DNA of 64,000 bases. It comes from Snodgrassella sp. CFCC 13594 (GTDB taxonomy: Bacteria; Pseudomonadota; Gammaproteobacteria; Burkholderiales; Neisseriaceae). The position numbers and the translations under genes are program-made. Below are positions 53,945 through 63,656 of the stretch, piece by piece (position 1 is the stretch's first letter; the number at the start of each line of letters is the position of its first letter). The notes under the pieces are model-generated. The model saw only the letters and a program-made list of their open reading frames with translations, searched no databases and was not told the origin of the DNA. Location of the stretch: NCBI RefSeq assembly GCF_001590725.1, contig NZ_LQXR01000013.1, positions 1-64,000 on the forward strand, given 5' to 3'.

Positions 53945-54709
53945 ATGAATGGCTTTATCGACTACAACACCGCCCGCTTACATTACCAAATACTCGGCAA
54001 TGACAGCGCCCCTACCTTGGTTTTATTACATGGTGGTTTAGGCTCCAGCCAAGATTTCGCGGCTATTTTGCCTACATTAATACCGCTATTCCGTATTGTG
54101 GCCATAGACAGCCGTGGCCAAGGACAATCCACATTGGGCACCATTCCACTCACCTATGCACAAATGGCCGATGACGTAGCGAAAATTCTGGGCCTCCTCA
54201 ATATTCAACACTATAGCGTGCTGGGATTCAGTGATGGCGGCATTGTTGCCTATCGCTTGGCAACCAGCAGCAACAATATTGAAAAAGTCATCACGATAGG
54301 TGCCCATTGGCACATCGACAATCTCACCACCATTCGACCGATGTACGAAGCCATAGATGAAGCAACGGTGCGTCAACACATGGCCGAACAATGTGATCAC
54401 TACCTCAACACCAACCCAGACGCCAATTTGCGCCGCCTCATCGACAGCTTAAAAACCCTATGGTTGGACGGCAGCAACACTGGCTACCCCAATGCAAACA
54501 TCCAACGCATACAAACACCTGTATTGGCCATCCGCGGAGAACATGATTTTCTTCTGTCCAATCCCGATTTAATGGCGCTGGCAGCCTGCACACCAGACAC
54601 CCACTGCATGAATGTGCCTTTCGCCGCTCATGAAGTACTCAAAGAACAACCTGAAATCGTGTTGCCTGCCATCCTGTTCTTTTTACAAACATTCAGGCAG
54701 CAAGCATAA
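53945..54709 (+). CDS. Alpha/beta hydrolase
   Basis: This 254-residue protein has the fold signatures LVLLHGGLGSSQDF (oxyanion HG), nucleophile elbow LGFSDGG (G-x-S-x-G), acid in GEHDFL and the His in PFAAHEVL. The substrate is unknown; esterases, C-C hydrolases and haloperoxidase-like proteins share this pattern. It has no clear partner; recO follows 54 bases later. Confidence 0.88.
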   Translation: MNGFIDYNTARLHYQILGNDSAPTLVLLHGGLGSSQDFAAILPTLIPLFRIVAIDSRGQGQSTLGTIPLTYAQMADDVAKILGLLNIQHYSVLGFSDGGIVAYRLATSSNNIEKVITIGAHWHIDNLTTIRPMYEAIDEATVRQHMAEQCDHYLNTNPDANLRRLIDSLKTLWLDGSNTGYPNANIQRIQTPVLAIRGEHDFLLSNPDLMALAACTPDTHCMNVPFAAHEVLKEQPEIVLPAILFFLQTFRQQA

Positions 54710-54763
54710 ACACGCCCGACGTTTCAGTATAATGACGCTATTGTTTGCTGACAGCCCACCCGC

Positions 54764-55528
54764 ATGACCACCCATAACCAACGCATTAACCACCAACCTG
54801 CTTTCCTACTCAGCACCAGCCCTTGGCGCGAAAGCAGTTTGCTGGTTGAACTATTTACCCGCGACCACGGCCGCGTCGCCATGATTGCGCGCAGCGCGCG
54901 CAAACGCCAAAGTGAACTACGTGGTGTATTGGTCCCGTTCACGCCACTATTAGTATCCTGGTTTGGCAGCGCTGAATTAAAAACCCTGCATCGTGCCGAA
55001 TGGTTGGGCGGCTGGCCGCAGCCGCAAGGACAAGCATTATTCAGCGGCCTATATGTCAATGAACTGGTGCAGAAGCTCACTGCCCGAGAAGACCCCATGC
55101 CTACCCTCTATACTGCCTTGTTTGAGGTGATGCGCAGCATTAGCCAAACCCCAGTGCACCATCAATGGGCACCATTACGCTATTTCGAGTGGACTTTACT
55201 GCACGCATTAGGCATCGCCCCTGACATCAGTCAAGATGGACAAGGCCAAGCCATCGATGCCGATACTCAGTATTGGATGCGGGCAGAACACCCGCCCATC
55301 TCACTCAATACCGTAGCTTCTTTGCCACCCAACTCAGCAGAATCGGGCGTAGCCATACATGGTGAGACATTAACCGCACTCAACCAACATGCACTCAGCT
55401 CCACTCGAGCACAACAGCAAGCACTACGCCTAACCCGACTATTGATTGATTTCAGGCTGCCTGAAGGCATCCACAGCCGAAATATACTGAAGCAAATTCA
55501 ATCCTATTACTCAGGTTCAGACTACTAG
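54764..55528 (+). CDS. recO: DNA repair protein RecO
   Basis: RecO anneals ssDNA and loads RecA with RecR. The 254-residue protein has an N-terminal OB fold (PAFLLSTSPWRESSLLVELFTRDHGRVAMIARSAR, in parts), and the helical C-terminal domain (RYFEWTLLHALGIAP, RLLIDFRLPEGIHSRNILKQI). Zinc cysteines are absent, as in several proteobacterial RecO. A palindromic uptake sequence (55451-55465) is inside the coding region. Confidence 0.94.
   Translation: MTTHNQRINHQPAFLLSTSPWRESSLLVELFTRDHGRVAMIARSARKRQSELRGVLVPFTPLLVSWFGSAELKTLHRAEWLGGWPQPQGQALFSGLYVNELVQKLTAREDPMPTLYTALFEVMRSISQTPVHHQWAPLRYFEWTLLHALGIAPDISQDGQGQAIDADTQYWMRAEHPPISLNTVASLPPNSAESGVAIHGETLTALNQHALSSTRAQQQALRLTRLLIDFRLPEGIHSRNILKQIQSYYSGSDY
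55451..55465. repeat. Palindromic uptake sequence inside recO
   Basis: TTCAGGC-T-GCCTGAA is the same 15-mer as at 26729-26743. Here it is coding (FRLPE), showing that uptake sequences are kept within genes. Confidence 0.8.
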
Positions 55529-56072
55529 GCCTTCTGCCGCGCTGCCAATTGGCGCAACCCATTTTAAGATCACGACCTCGTGTGTATCCATTCATTCAAG
55601 TGAATGTAGCCACTCTTATCAACGTTACAATTAGCCATGATCAGCTATTGCACCAATCAACACTCAGCAAACAAATGGTCATTTCTTGCCCATGATCAGC
55701 CCTGGGTTTGAATGGGGCAAGGCAATCAGGAATCAAATACCCCCGAAAAAAAAATGCCATGTTGATGATGGTAATTAACTACGTTCAACATACCGCAGCG
55801 ATCGAAACAGCTGACGCAATGAATCATTATTTGGTCTATCGCTGCTCATCTCGATTAAAAGGTGCATTGCAACCTTGCTTTGGCATACATCAGCATTCAG
55901 GTAACTTAATGCGCACACAAAATCAGCGGCATCCGCTGCTGATTTTTCTACACACTTACCTTATGATTTCACCCATCACCACCCAATGCAGCAATGTTTA
56001 AGCTAAATCAAATGGCTGTTAAACCATTGTGATAAAACAATAACCAGTAGCGGCATTAAAAAAAGGGAAAAC
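55529..56072. other. Region between recO and the cas operon
   Basis: These 544 bases hold no supported gene. CCATGATCAGC occurs twice (near 55635 and 55690). AATCAGC (55921-55927) and GCTGATT (55938-55944) form a hairpin followed by TTTC, a likely terminator. Nothing resembling a type I-F repeat is present. AAAAGGG at 56060-56066 is the cas1 ribosome site. A reading frame of 97 codons at 55708-56001 has no recognisable homology and is probably not real. Confidence 0.45.
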
Positions 56073-57034
56073 ATGGAGCAGCTCACCGATTTAAAAGCCA
56101 TTCTGCATTCCAAGCGTGCCAATCTTTTTTACTTGGAACACTGCCGCGTGATGCAAAAAGATGGGCGAGTGCTTTATCTCACCGAAGCCAAAAACGAAAA
56201 TCAATACTGGAATATTCCCATTGCCAACACCACTGTCATCCTTCTGGGCACAGGCACTTCCATTACTCAGGCAGCCATGCGCATGCTCGCCAGTGCCGGA
56301 GTGCTTGTGGGCTTTTGCGGCGGCGGCAGCACCCCGCTCTTTGCTGGCAGCGAAATCGAATGGCTGAACCCTCAAAGTGAATACCGCCCCACCGAATACG
56401 TACAAGGCTGGCTGTCATTTTGGTTTGAACCCGAGCACCGTTTGGCAGTGGCCAAGCAGTTCCAATTGGCCCGTATTGCCTATATCCGCCGTGTTTGGGC
56501 GGCTGATCGTGATTTGCAAGGCGAAGGCTTTTATCCTGATGATGCCGATATTCAGGCGGCCTTAAGCCAGTTTGAACGCAAAATCCCTACCACCCAAAAG
56601 GTGGGCGATTTATTGCTGGCTGAAGCCGCTACCACCAAATTGCTATACAAAGCGGCGGCGCAACGCTGCAACGACATCAACTTCAACCGCAACCCCGACG
56701 AAGGCGACTTGGCCAATAATTTTCTCAATCACGGCAATTATTTAGCCTATGGCTTAGCCGCTACTACCCTTTGGGTATTGGGCATACCTCATGGCTTTGC
56801 AGTCATGCACGGCAAAACTCGCGAGGTGCGCTGGTGTTTGACGTGGCCGACTTGGTAAAAGATGCCATCGTCTTGCCATGGGCCTTTGTCTGTGCTCAAG
56901 AAGGCATGAAAGAACAAGAATTTCGCCAACAAATTCTGCAAAAATTCACCGAACACCAAGCTTTGGACTGGATGTTTGAACAAGTGAAAAAACAGGCTAG
57001 GCCAGACATAATCACCAAGGATGGTGAATTATGA
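56073..57034 (+). CDS. cas1: CRISPR-associated Cas1, type I-F (frameshifted)
   Basis: Cas1 is the integrase that inserts new spacers. The first frame runs to about codon 250 and carries the type I-F sequence (NLFYLEHCRVMQKDGRVLYL, LLLAEAATTKLLYKAAA with the catalytic Glu, NNFLNHGNYLAYG with the catalytic His). The break at about 56822 falls just after VMHGKTR. The rest, RGALVFDVADLVKDAIVLPWAF with the catalytic Asp residues, is in another frame. Adding one C (CGCGAGG to CGCCGAGG) restores 320 residues. It ends with a four-base overlap to cas2-3. Confidence 0.93.
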
Positions 57035-60000
57035 TGGTAACGTTCATCAGCCAGTGCGAAAAAAAAGCATTGGCCCGCACCCGCCGTGTTTTGGATGCCT
57101 TTGCCAACCGCATTGGTGACAACACATGGCAAAGCGTGATGACACAAGAGGGTGTGATGGCGGTGAAGCGCCTTTTGCTCAAAAATGTGACCAAAAACAC
57201 CGCTGTTTCTTGCCACTGGATTCGCAGTCGCAAACGCAGCGAATTGCTTTGGGTAGTGGGAAATCGGCGTCGCTTCAACAGCGAAGGGTGGGTTCCCGTG
57301 AACACCACGCGCGTAAATTTAATCAAGAATGACTGGGAAAATGATTGGCCTCATTTGCCTTTAATCAAATCTCTGACTGCTGTGGCGGCGTTGTTGCACG
57401 ATTGGGGCAAAGCCAGTGTCTTATTTCAAGGTAAACTGCGCCCAACCAGACAAAATAGCGCCGATCCTCTGCGGCACGAATGGGTTTCTTGTTTACTGCT
57501 GCACGCACTGGTTCGCCTTTCAGGCAACACAAATGATGACCAAGGCTGGCTTAATTTGCTTATCCACATGAATTGGTCTGAGCAAGCCATTCAAAAGCAA
57601 GTGGCCACAGAAGGCGCACACCTTAATGCATTGAGTGCGCTGCCCCCCATGGCCCAATGTGTCGCGTGGCTATTGGTTTCTCACCACCGCCTACCAGATT
57701 GCCCCACGCCATCGCAATATTCCGACACCTGTAAAACCGAATTATCCAGTTTACTGTCTGAAATCAACAGTAGCTGGGGTTATCAAAATTGCCACGATGA
57801 AATCGAGTACGCCAAGCGGGTGAAAAAATGCCTCTCATTCCAACATGGCTTACTGCAAAACGCACCGATGTGGCGCCAGCAATTACAAAAATGGTCGAGC
57901 CGTTTACTGCAACTACAAATGCAAGCCGAGCACGCATATAACGATGGCAGCTGGCGCTTGGTGTTGCAGCTGTCGCGCCTATGTCTGATGTTGGGTGATC
58001 ACTATTATTCTTCTTGCAATGCCGATCCAAAATGGGCTGAAATCACTCATCTATTTGCCAATACAGATAGAAACAGGCAACTCAAGCAAAAATTAGATGA
58101 GCATTTGGTGCATGTTTGCCGCCATGCTCTTCAGGCAGCCCAATCACTCAACCGATTTAGCGATGAGATGGCGCAAGCTGAAGATGTGCGCGCACTGCGG
58201 CGTAAAAGCCAGCGGCCTTCGCTTGGCAAGATCAAGCGGTCAGTGCCATTGTACGACACCGCAAAGAACATCCACGAGCCGGGACTGAAGGCTGGTTTGT
58301 GGTCAACATGGCCAGTACCGGCAAAGGCAAAACGCTGGCCAATGCCAAAATCATGCGTGCACTCTCCCCCACTGGCGACGCCTTAAGATATATTTTGGCA
58401 TTGGGGCTGCGCACCTTAACCCTACAAACTGGTGTGGCGTATCGCGAACAACTGAACCTAAACAACCAAGAACTGGCTGTTTTGATTGGCTCGCAGGCAG
58501 TACAAGAGTTACAACAGCAGGCACAAGCTCAGCTAGCGTCCAACCAACCCCAAAAAAATATAGGCTCCGAATCATTGGAAGACCTTATTGATGGGTTTCC
58601 AGACAATGAAGAATGCCAGATGTGCCTTGTTTATCGGTGTTGTTCCCACCCAAAAAATCCACCAAAAATCGTGCCCTACTGTATAAACCAGTGTTGGTAT
58701 GCACCATAGACCACATTATGGCGGCCACAGAAACACGCCGTGGCGGCAAATATATGCTGCCGCTGTTGCGCCTCATGTCATCCGATTTGGTGATTGATGA
58801 AGTGGACGATTTCGATCCCACCGATTTGGTGGCCATTACTCGGTTGGTGCATTTAGCAGGCATGCTGGGTCGCAAAGTGATGATTTCATCGGCTACTATT
58901 CCACCTGCACTGGCTCAAGGCTTTTTCCACGCCTATTGGGCAGGCTGGCGCATTCACACGGCATTTAAGCAAAGCTCAGCTGCACCAATCCACGCCATGT
59001 GGGTAGATGAATTTAAAACACGCATTGCGCACCTGCCTTATGCAACGCAGGAACCCAGCCAAAATGCTTTTCAGGCAGCCCATACTCGCTTTATTGAAAT
59101 CCGAGCGCTTGCCTTGCGCCAACAGCCGATAAAGCACCTAGCTTATATAATTCCTTGTGCCGATTTGTTGCCGGAAAACACTGGCACCAAGATAGAAATA
59201 CTCGAATCTAAGCAGGAGGCCTATTTCGAGCGGATCCGTGAACACATCCTACAATTGCATACTATGCACCACAGCATAGACCTTCAAACTGGCAAAAAGG
59301 TCTCATTTGGGGTGGTACGTGTGGCCAATATTGGGCCGTGTGCGGCACTCACTCAATACCTACTTCGTGCTGATTGGCCATCTCATAGTGCGCCGCGCAT
59401 CATGGCCTACCATAGCCGCCAGATCCTGCTGTTGCGCAGCGAGCAAGAGTGTCATTTAGATGCCGTGCTCAATCGAAAGGAAAAGCCGGAAGATTCTCCT
59501 GCAGCCTTTGCGCACCCGATTATTCGAGCACATCTCGATGAAGTTGAAGCTGAACATGTATTATTCATTTTGGTGGCGACCCCTGTGGAAGAAGTGGGGC
59601 GAGATCATGATTTTGACTGGGCCATCATTGAGCCATCTTCGTATCGCTCTATTATCCAGTTGGCAGGCCGAGTTTGGCGCCATCGTGATGCACCCAACAC
59701 ATTGATTACACCCAACATTGCCATTCTCCAATACAATCTCAAAGCATTACAAAACAAAGAACCAGCATTCGCACATCCCGGCTATGAAAAATCGAAAGGC
59801 AGCCATTTCCATCTAAAAAGCAAAGACATGGTTGCTCTTTTGGGGAATCCAGCAACATCCTTTCCCATCAATGCAATCCCACGCATTCAAGCTGCGACGG
59901 CTTTGCAGGTGCAAGATCGCTTGGCTGATTTAGAACACGCTGTACTCCACCATGAATTAACCAACACAACCAAAGCTGGTGCAAGCAGCCTCAATGGTTG

Positions 60001-60397
60001 GCTCAAAGAATGCTGGTGGTTAACTGCATTGCCTTTGCGCTTGAAACCATTTCGCAAATCACAACCGCAAATTCAGCTCTGCGCCGAAGCCAAAGGCCAA
60101 AGCTTTGAATTCTGCATCCCTGACGGTGATGGAGCCTGGCTGCCTTGTACCCAAGTCATGAATATTCACATCAAGCAACTAGATGCCAAGGATCGTGAAC
60201 GACTCTGGCTTAAGCGCGACTACGTGGCGTTATTAACCCAACGCGCAGAGCAACAATGCACCGATGCCGATGCCTTAGCATATGAAATAACCAAGCAATC
60301 TCATCGTTATGGCGAACTAATGCTGCCTGAACCCCAAGCAGGGAACGCATTTCATTATTCAGATGATTTGGGCCTGATTAAAACCCAAAACAATTAA
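57031..60397 (+). CDS. cas3: CRISPR-associated Cas2-3 fusion nuclease/helicase, type I-F (two frameshifts)
   Basis: In type I-F, Cas3 is fused to Cas2 and both degrades targets and assists spacer acquisition. Order: Cas2-like domain (VTFISQCEKKALARTRRVLD, residues about 1-95), HD nuclease (LLHDWGKAS, H123-D124), then the SF2 helicase (NMASTGKGKT as Walker A, DEVDDFDP, SSATIPPAL, IIQLAGRVWRHR). The frame breaks at about 58210 (one C missing, SPAAFAWQDQAVSAI expected) and about 58615 (one G missing, EEWPDVPCLSVL expected). With both restored it has 1,122 residues, a normal length. A start at 57034 is also possible. Confidence 0.93.
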
Positions 60398-60409
60398 CGG
60401 AGGGCAAAC

Positions 60410-61666
60410 ATGACTCAAGCAATACATGCTTTTTTGGCGGAACGCCAAGACAATTGGCTCAAAGCGAAACTTAAAGGAATAACGGATGAAACGGAGATTG
60501 CGGACATTCAGCAGCAGGCCTCCGAAAAATTCAGTTTGGCACAATGGGTTCCGGATGCCGCCAGAAGAGCGGGACAACTGACCATAGTTAGCCACCCAGG
60601 TAAATTCAGTCACCCCAGAGCTCAGATAAGCGACATCATTGCACCTTCACTTCCAATGACAGACGGATTCATTCGTTCTGGAAATGTGTCATTAGCACTG
60701 GACATCATTGGCAGTGCTGCGGCCATTGATGCTTATAAATTTCTGTCCTTAAAACTCAAAGATAAAAAAACTATATTGGAACATTTGGATGCCGACACAG
60801 CATACATCCAACAAGTGTTGAAGCTGCCTAAAAGCATCTATCAAACAACACGACTAAATTTTTTAAAAATCAAATCTTCCAATCTCGAGAAACAAACCCA
60901 TAATTTAATTAAACAAATTTATTTTCCCATTAACAATAATGAGTACCACTTGCTATCTGTTCTTACGCCCTCAGGCTTGCTGTCAGAATTAAAAGAGCGG
61001 ATTCGTACCATGCGATTTTCAGACAAGGCCAAAGCCGCGCGCCTAAACTTCAAACATCATCTTTTTGATGAAACTGGTTTTGATGATATCTATGGTTTGT
61101 CCATCATTGCTTATGGAAGTGCTAATCCACAAGGCATTAGTGTCTTAAATAGTAGTAATTCAGGTAAGTATTACTTACTACCCTGTTTACCTCCTGAATT
61201 ACAGCAACGCAATATCCGCATCCCTCATAGGGATTTTTTCCAACAATGTTTATATCCGTCTACTTTTGTAAATAATTTCCAATTTTTGCACCATAAGATG
61301 AAAGACAGTCGTAATAATTGGCAAAACCGAAATGAAATCCGTGATGTAATCAGTTTTATTATTGACCGTATTTTGAGTCTGTCTCTACTTATCCGTCACG
61401 ATCCAAACCTACCACAAAACTGGTCAACCGCAGACAATTGTATCTTACCGAATGCCCAAAAAATCTGGCTAGATGCTGCTCGTGCACCAGAGCGAGAACA
61501 AAATGATGAATGGCGCGACCATATTGCAACTGATTTGGCTCACTGGTTTATCAAAACATATCAAAAAATACTGTCAAATAAGGCATTCTTGTTAGCAGAT
61601 GGGGAGTTAATAGCCATTAAACAGGCTGTTTTGAGTGCACTCGAAAAAGACAAGGAGAATTTCTAA
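60410..61666 (+). CDS. csy1: Csy1/Cas8f, type I-F surveillance-complex large subunit
   Basis: Cas8f caps the 5' end of the crRNA and recognises the PAM. The 418-residue protein resembles Csy1 throughout: N-terminal FLAERQDNWLKAKLKG, WVPDAARRAGQLTIVSHPGKFSHP, and the central GSANPQGISVLNSSNSGKYYLLPCLPP. In the homologues I recall, the loop reads KPQNIS; here K and N are replaced by N239 and G242, which may change PAM choice. The central part is more AT-rich than neighbouring genes. The ATG shares an operon position 12 bases after cas2-3; a GGAG ribosome site lies at 60399-60402. Confidence 0.92.
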   Translation: MTQAIHAFLAERQDNWLKAKLKGITDETEIADIQQQASEKFSLAQWVPDAARRAGQLTIVSHPGKFSHPRAQISDIIAPSLPMTDGFIRSGNVSLALDIIGSAAAIDAYKFLSLKLKDKKTILEHLDADTAYIQQVLKLPKSIYQTTRLNFLKIKSSNLEKQTHNLIKQIYFPINNNEYHLLSVLTPSGLLSELKERIRTMRFSDKAKAARLNFKHHLFDETGFDDIYGLSIIAYGSANPQGISVLNSSNSGKYYLLPCLPPELQQRNIRIPHRDFFQQCLYPSTFVNNFQFLHHKMKDSRNNWQNRNEIRDVISFIIDRILSLSLLIRHDPNLPQNWSTADNCILPNAQKIWLDAARAPEREQNDEWRDHIATDLAHWFIKTYQKILSNKAFLLADGELIAIKQAVLSALEKDKENF

Positions 61667-62613
61667 TGCGTCGTTTTTTATTTATACCTAATTTGCAAAT
61701 ACATAATGCCAACGCACTAAGTAGTCCCATTTCAATAGGATTTCCTGCTATGACTGCATGGATGGGAGCCATGCATGCGCTGCAGCGCAAAATCCAAACA
61801 TTAGGTCAATGCACTCTTTCACTCAAGAGCCTAGCCATCAGTTGCCATTCAGCAGAATTACAAACTTATAAAGGTGACTCAGATTTTGAGTACTCTATCA
61901 TTATTAAAAAAACGCCATTGATATTTGATAAGAAATACACTAGTAAATATCCCAAAGGGATGTTCCGCAATATGTATGATGCGCCACTGACAGGAGATGG
62001 TTTCATCGAAGAGGCTCGTTGTCATCTCGATGTTTCTCTGCTGATTGAGTGCGAAAGCTTAGAAGGCGATCAAGAAGCACTGCTACTGGCTGCCATCCAA
62101 TCGTTAGTGCATACCATGAAATGGGCCAGCGGCGATGTCTTGGCTGTGGGTTCCTGCCAGATTCTCCATTATGACCCTGATGCCGATGGCGCCACAGCCG
62201 ATTTACGCAAAATCCGAAATAGGTTAATGCCTGGGCATGTACTGATTGAACGGCGCGATTTGGTACAACAAGCCATGCAGGAACAACAATTAGATGCGCT
62301 GGATGCAGTATTGGCCTATCTGAAAGTTCAACATCGGCCCGAACGTGATGACAATGGCCAAATTACATGGACCGCACAACGCCAAGTACCGGGTTGGCTG
62401 GTTCCCATCGCAGTGGGCTTCCAAGGCATCTCCGATTTGGGATTGGCGAAAAACCAAAGAGATCCACATACGCCTCATCGCTTTGCTGAAGCAATCCTTA
62501 CCCTTGGCCAATTTGTGATGCCATACCGCATTGACGCCATTGATGACATGCTTTGGCACTACCAAACCACGCAAGAGCCCGATTTATATTTATGCAGCAA
62601 TTCGTCCCACTAA
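61666..62613 (+). CDS. csy2: Csy2/Cas5f, type I-F surveillance-complex subunit
   Basis: Cas5f binds the crRNA 5' handle together with Cas8f. The 315-residue protein has the family start RRFLFIPNLQIHNANALSSPISIGFPAM (in parts) and FLGFMHALERK-like MGAMHALQRKI, plus a C-terminal GWLVPIAVGFQGISDL and RFAEAILTLGQFVMPYRI. Its ATG shares one base with the csy1 stop (TAATG), so translation is coupled. Confidence 0.95.
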   Translation: MRRFLFIPNLQIHNANALSSPISIGFPAMTAWMGAMHALQRKIQTLGQCTLSLKSLAISCHSAELQTYKGDSDFEYSIIIKKTPLIFDKKYTSKYPKGMFRNMYDAPLTGDGFIEEARCHLDVSLLIECESLEGDQEALLLAAIQSLVHTMKWASGDVLAVGSCQILHYDPDADGATADLRKIRNRLMPGHVLIERRDLVQQAMQEQQLDALDAVLAYLKVQHRPERDDNGQITWTAQRQVPGWLVPIAVGFQGISDLGLAKNQRDPHTPHRFAEAILTLGQFVMPYRIDAIDDMLWHYQTTQEPDLYLCSNSSH

Positions 62614-62637
62614 CTTTAATCAAAGGAGTCATTCACC

Positions 62638-63654
62638 ATGGCACAACAAAATAACACCGTAGCTACTGTATTGTCTTATGAAAAGAAACTCGTTCCTTCT
62701 GATGGTTATCTCTACGGCACCCAATGGACAAACCGCAATGACGCTGCACCGCTCAGACTCATTCCCAAATCCGTGCGCGGCACCATTTCCAACCGCTTGA
62801 AAGCAGCCACCGCCAAAGATCCCTTGAAACTGAATGCTGCTGTAGAAAACCCCAATCTACAAACGGTCGATGCATGCGCCTTGGGTGAGACACAAGACAC
62901 ACTAAAATTGTCATTCACCTTAAAAATATTAGCCGGTGTTGAGCAACCATCTGCCTGCAACAATGATGCCTTTCTAAACAGCTACCGCAATGTCGCACAG
63001 AAATACATTACCCAGTATGGCTTTACCGCACTGGCCAAGCGCTATGCGATCAATATCGCCAATGCGCGTTTTCTCTGGCGCAATAGAGTCGGTGCAGAAA
63101 AAATTGAAGTAGTGGTTAAGCTTGCAGATGAAACAGAGGCTTTGGTCTTCAATGCCCAAAACTACTCACTTAAGGACTTTGAGCAGACAGATACAGCAAT
63201 ACAAACACTGGCGGATAAAATCGCCCAGGCATTGAGCGGTGAGCGCCCATACCTGCTTATCGACATCACTGCATACGCATTGATGGGCAAAGGCCAAGAG
63301 GTTTACCCAAGCGAAGAACTGGTATTAGACAAAGGCAAAGGTGACAAAAGTAAGGTTTTGTATCAGGTTCAAGATGTTGCCGCCATGCACTCGCAAAAAA
63401 TAGGCAATGCCTTGCGCACCATTGATACTTGGTATCCCACCTATGCGGAAACACAAATGCCCATTGCCATTGAACCTTATGGCGCTGTGACCAATCTAGG
63501 TAAGGCATTTCGTAATCCCAAAGAGGGTGCCGATTTCTACACCCTATTTGATCGCTATGCATTAGGGGAATCATTACACACACCTGAAGAAGAACACTAT
63601 GTGATGGCGGTATTGGTCCGTGGCGGCGTATTTGGCCAAAGTGGTAAGGACTGA
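62638..63654 (+). CDS. csy3: Csy3/Cas7f, type I-F backbone subunit
   Basis: Cas7f forms the six-subunit backbone along the crRNA spacer. The 338-residue protein starts with the typical ATVLSYEKKLVPSDGYLYGTQW and has FTLKILAGVEQPSACNN, ARFLWRNRVGAEKIEV and VFGQSGKD at the end. It follows csy2 by 24 bases with AAAGGAG ahead of the ATG. Codon use looks like the host genes. Confidence 0.96.
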   Translation: MAQQNNTVATVLSYEKKLVPSDGYLYGTQWTNRNDAAPLRLIPKSVRGTISNRLKAATAKDPLKLNAAVENPNLQTVDACALGETQDTLKLSFTLKILAGVEQPSACNNDAFLNSYRNVAQKYITQYGFTALAKRYAINIANARFLWRNRVGAEKIEVVVKLADETEALVFNAQNYSLKDFEQTDTAIQTLADKIAQALSGERPYLLIDITAYALMGKGQEVYPSEELVLDKGKGDKSKVLYQVQDVAAMHSQKIGNALRTIDTWYPTYAETQMPIAIEPYGAVTNLGKAFRNPKEGADFYTLFDRYALGESLHTPEEEHYVMAVLVRGGVFGQSGKD

Positions 63655-63656
63655 TT

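Noticed and set aside
55708..56001. 97-codon open frame between recO and cas1
   Set aside because: No homology, no ribosome site, and it runs over a terminator-like hairpin. Kept as an uncoded region.
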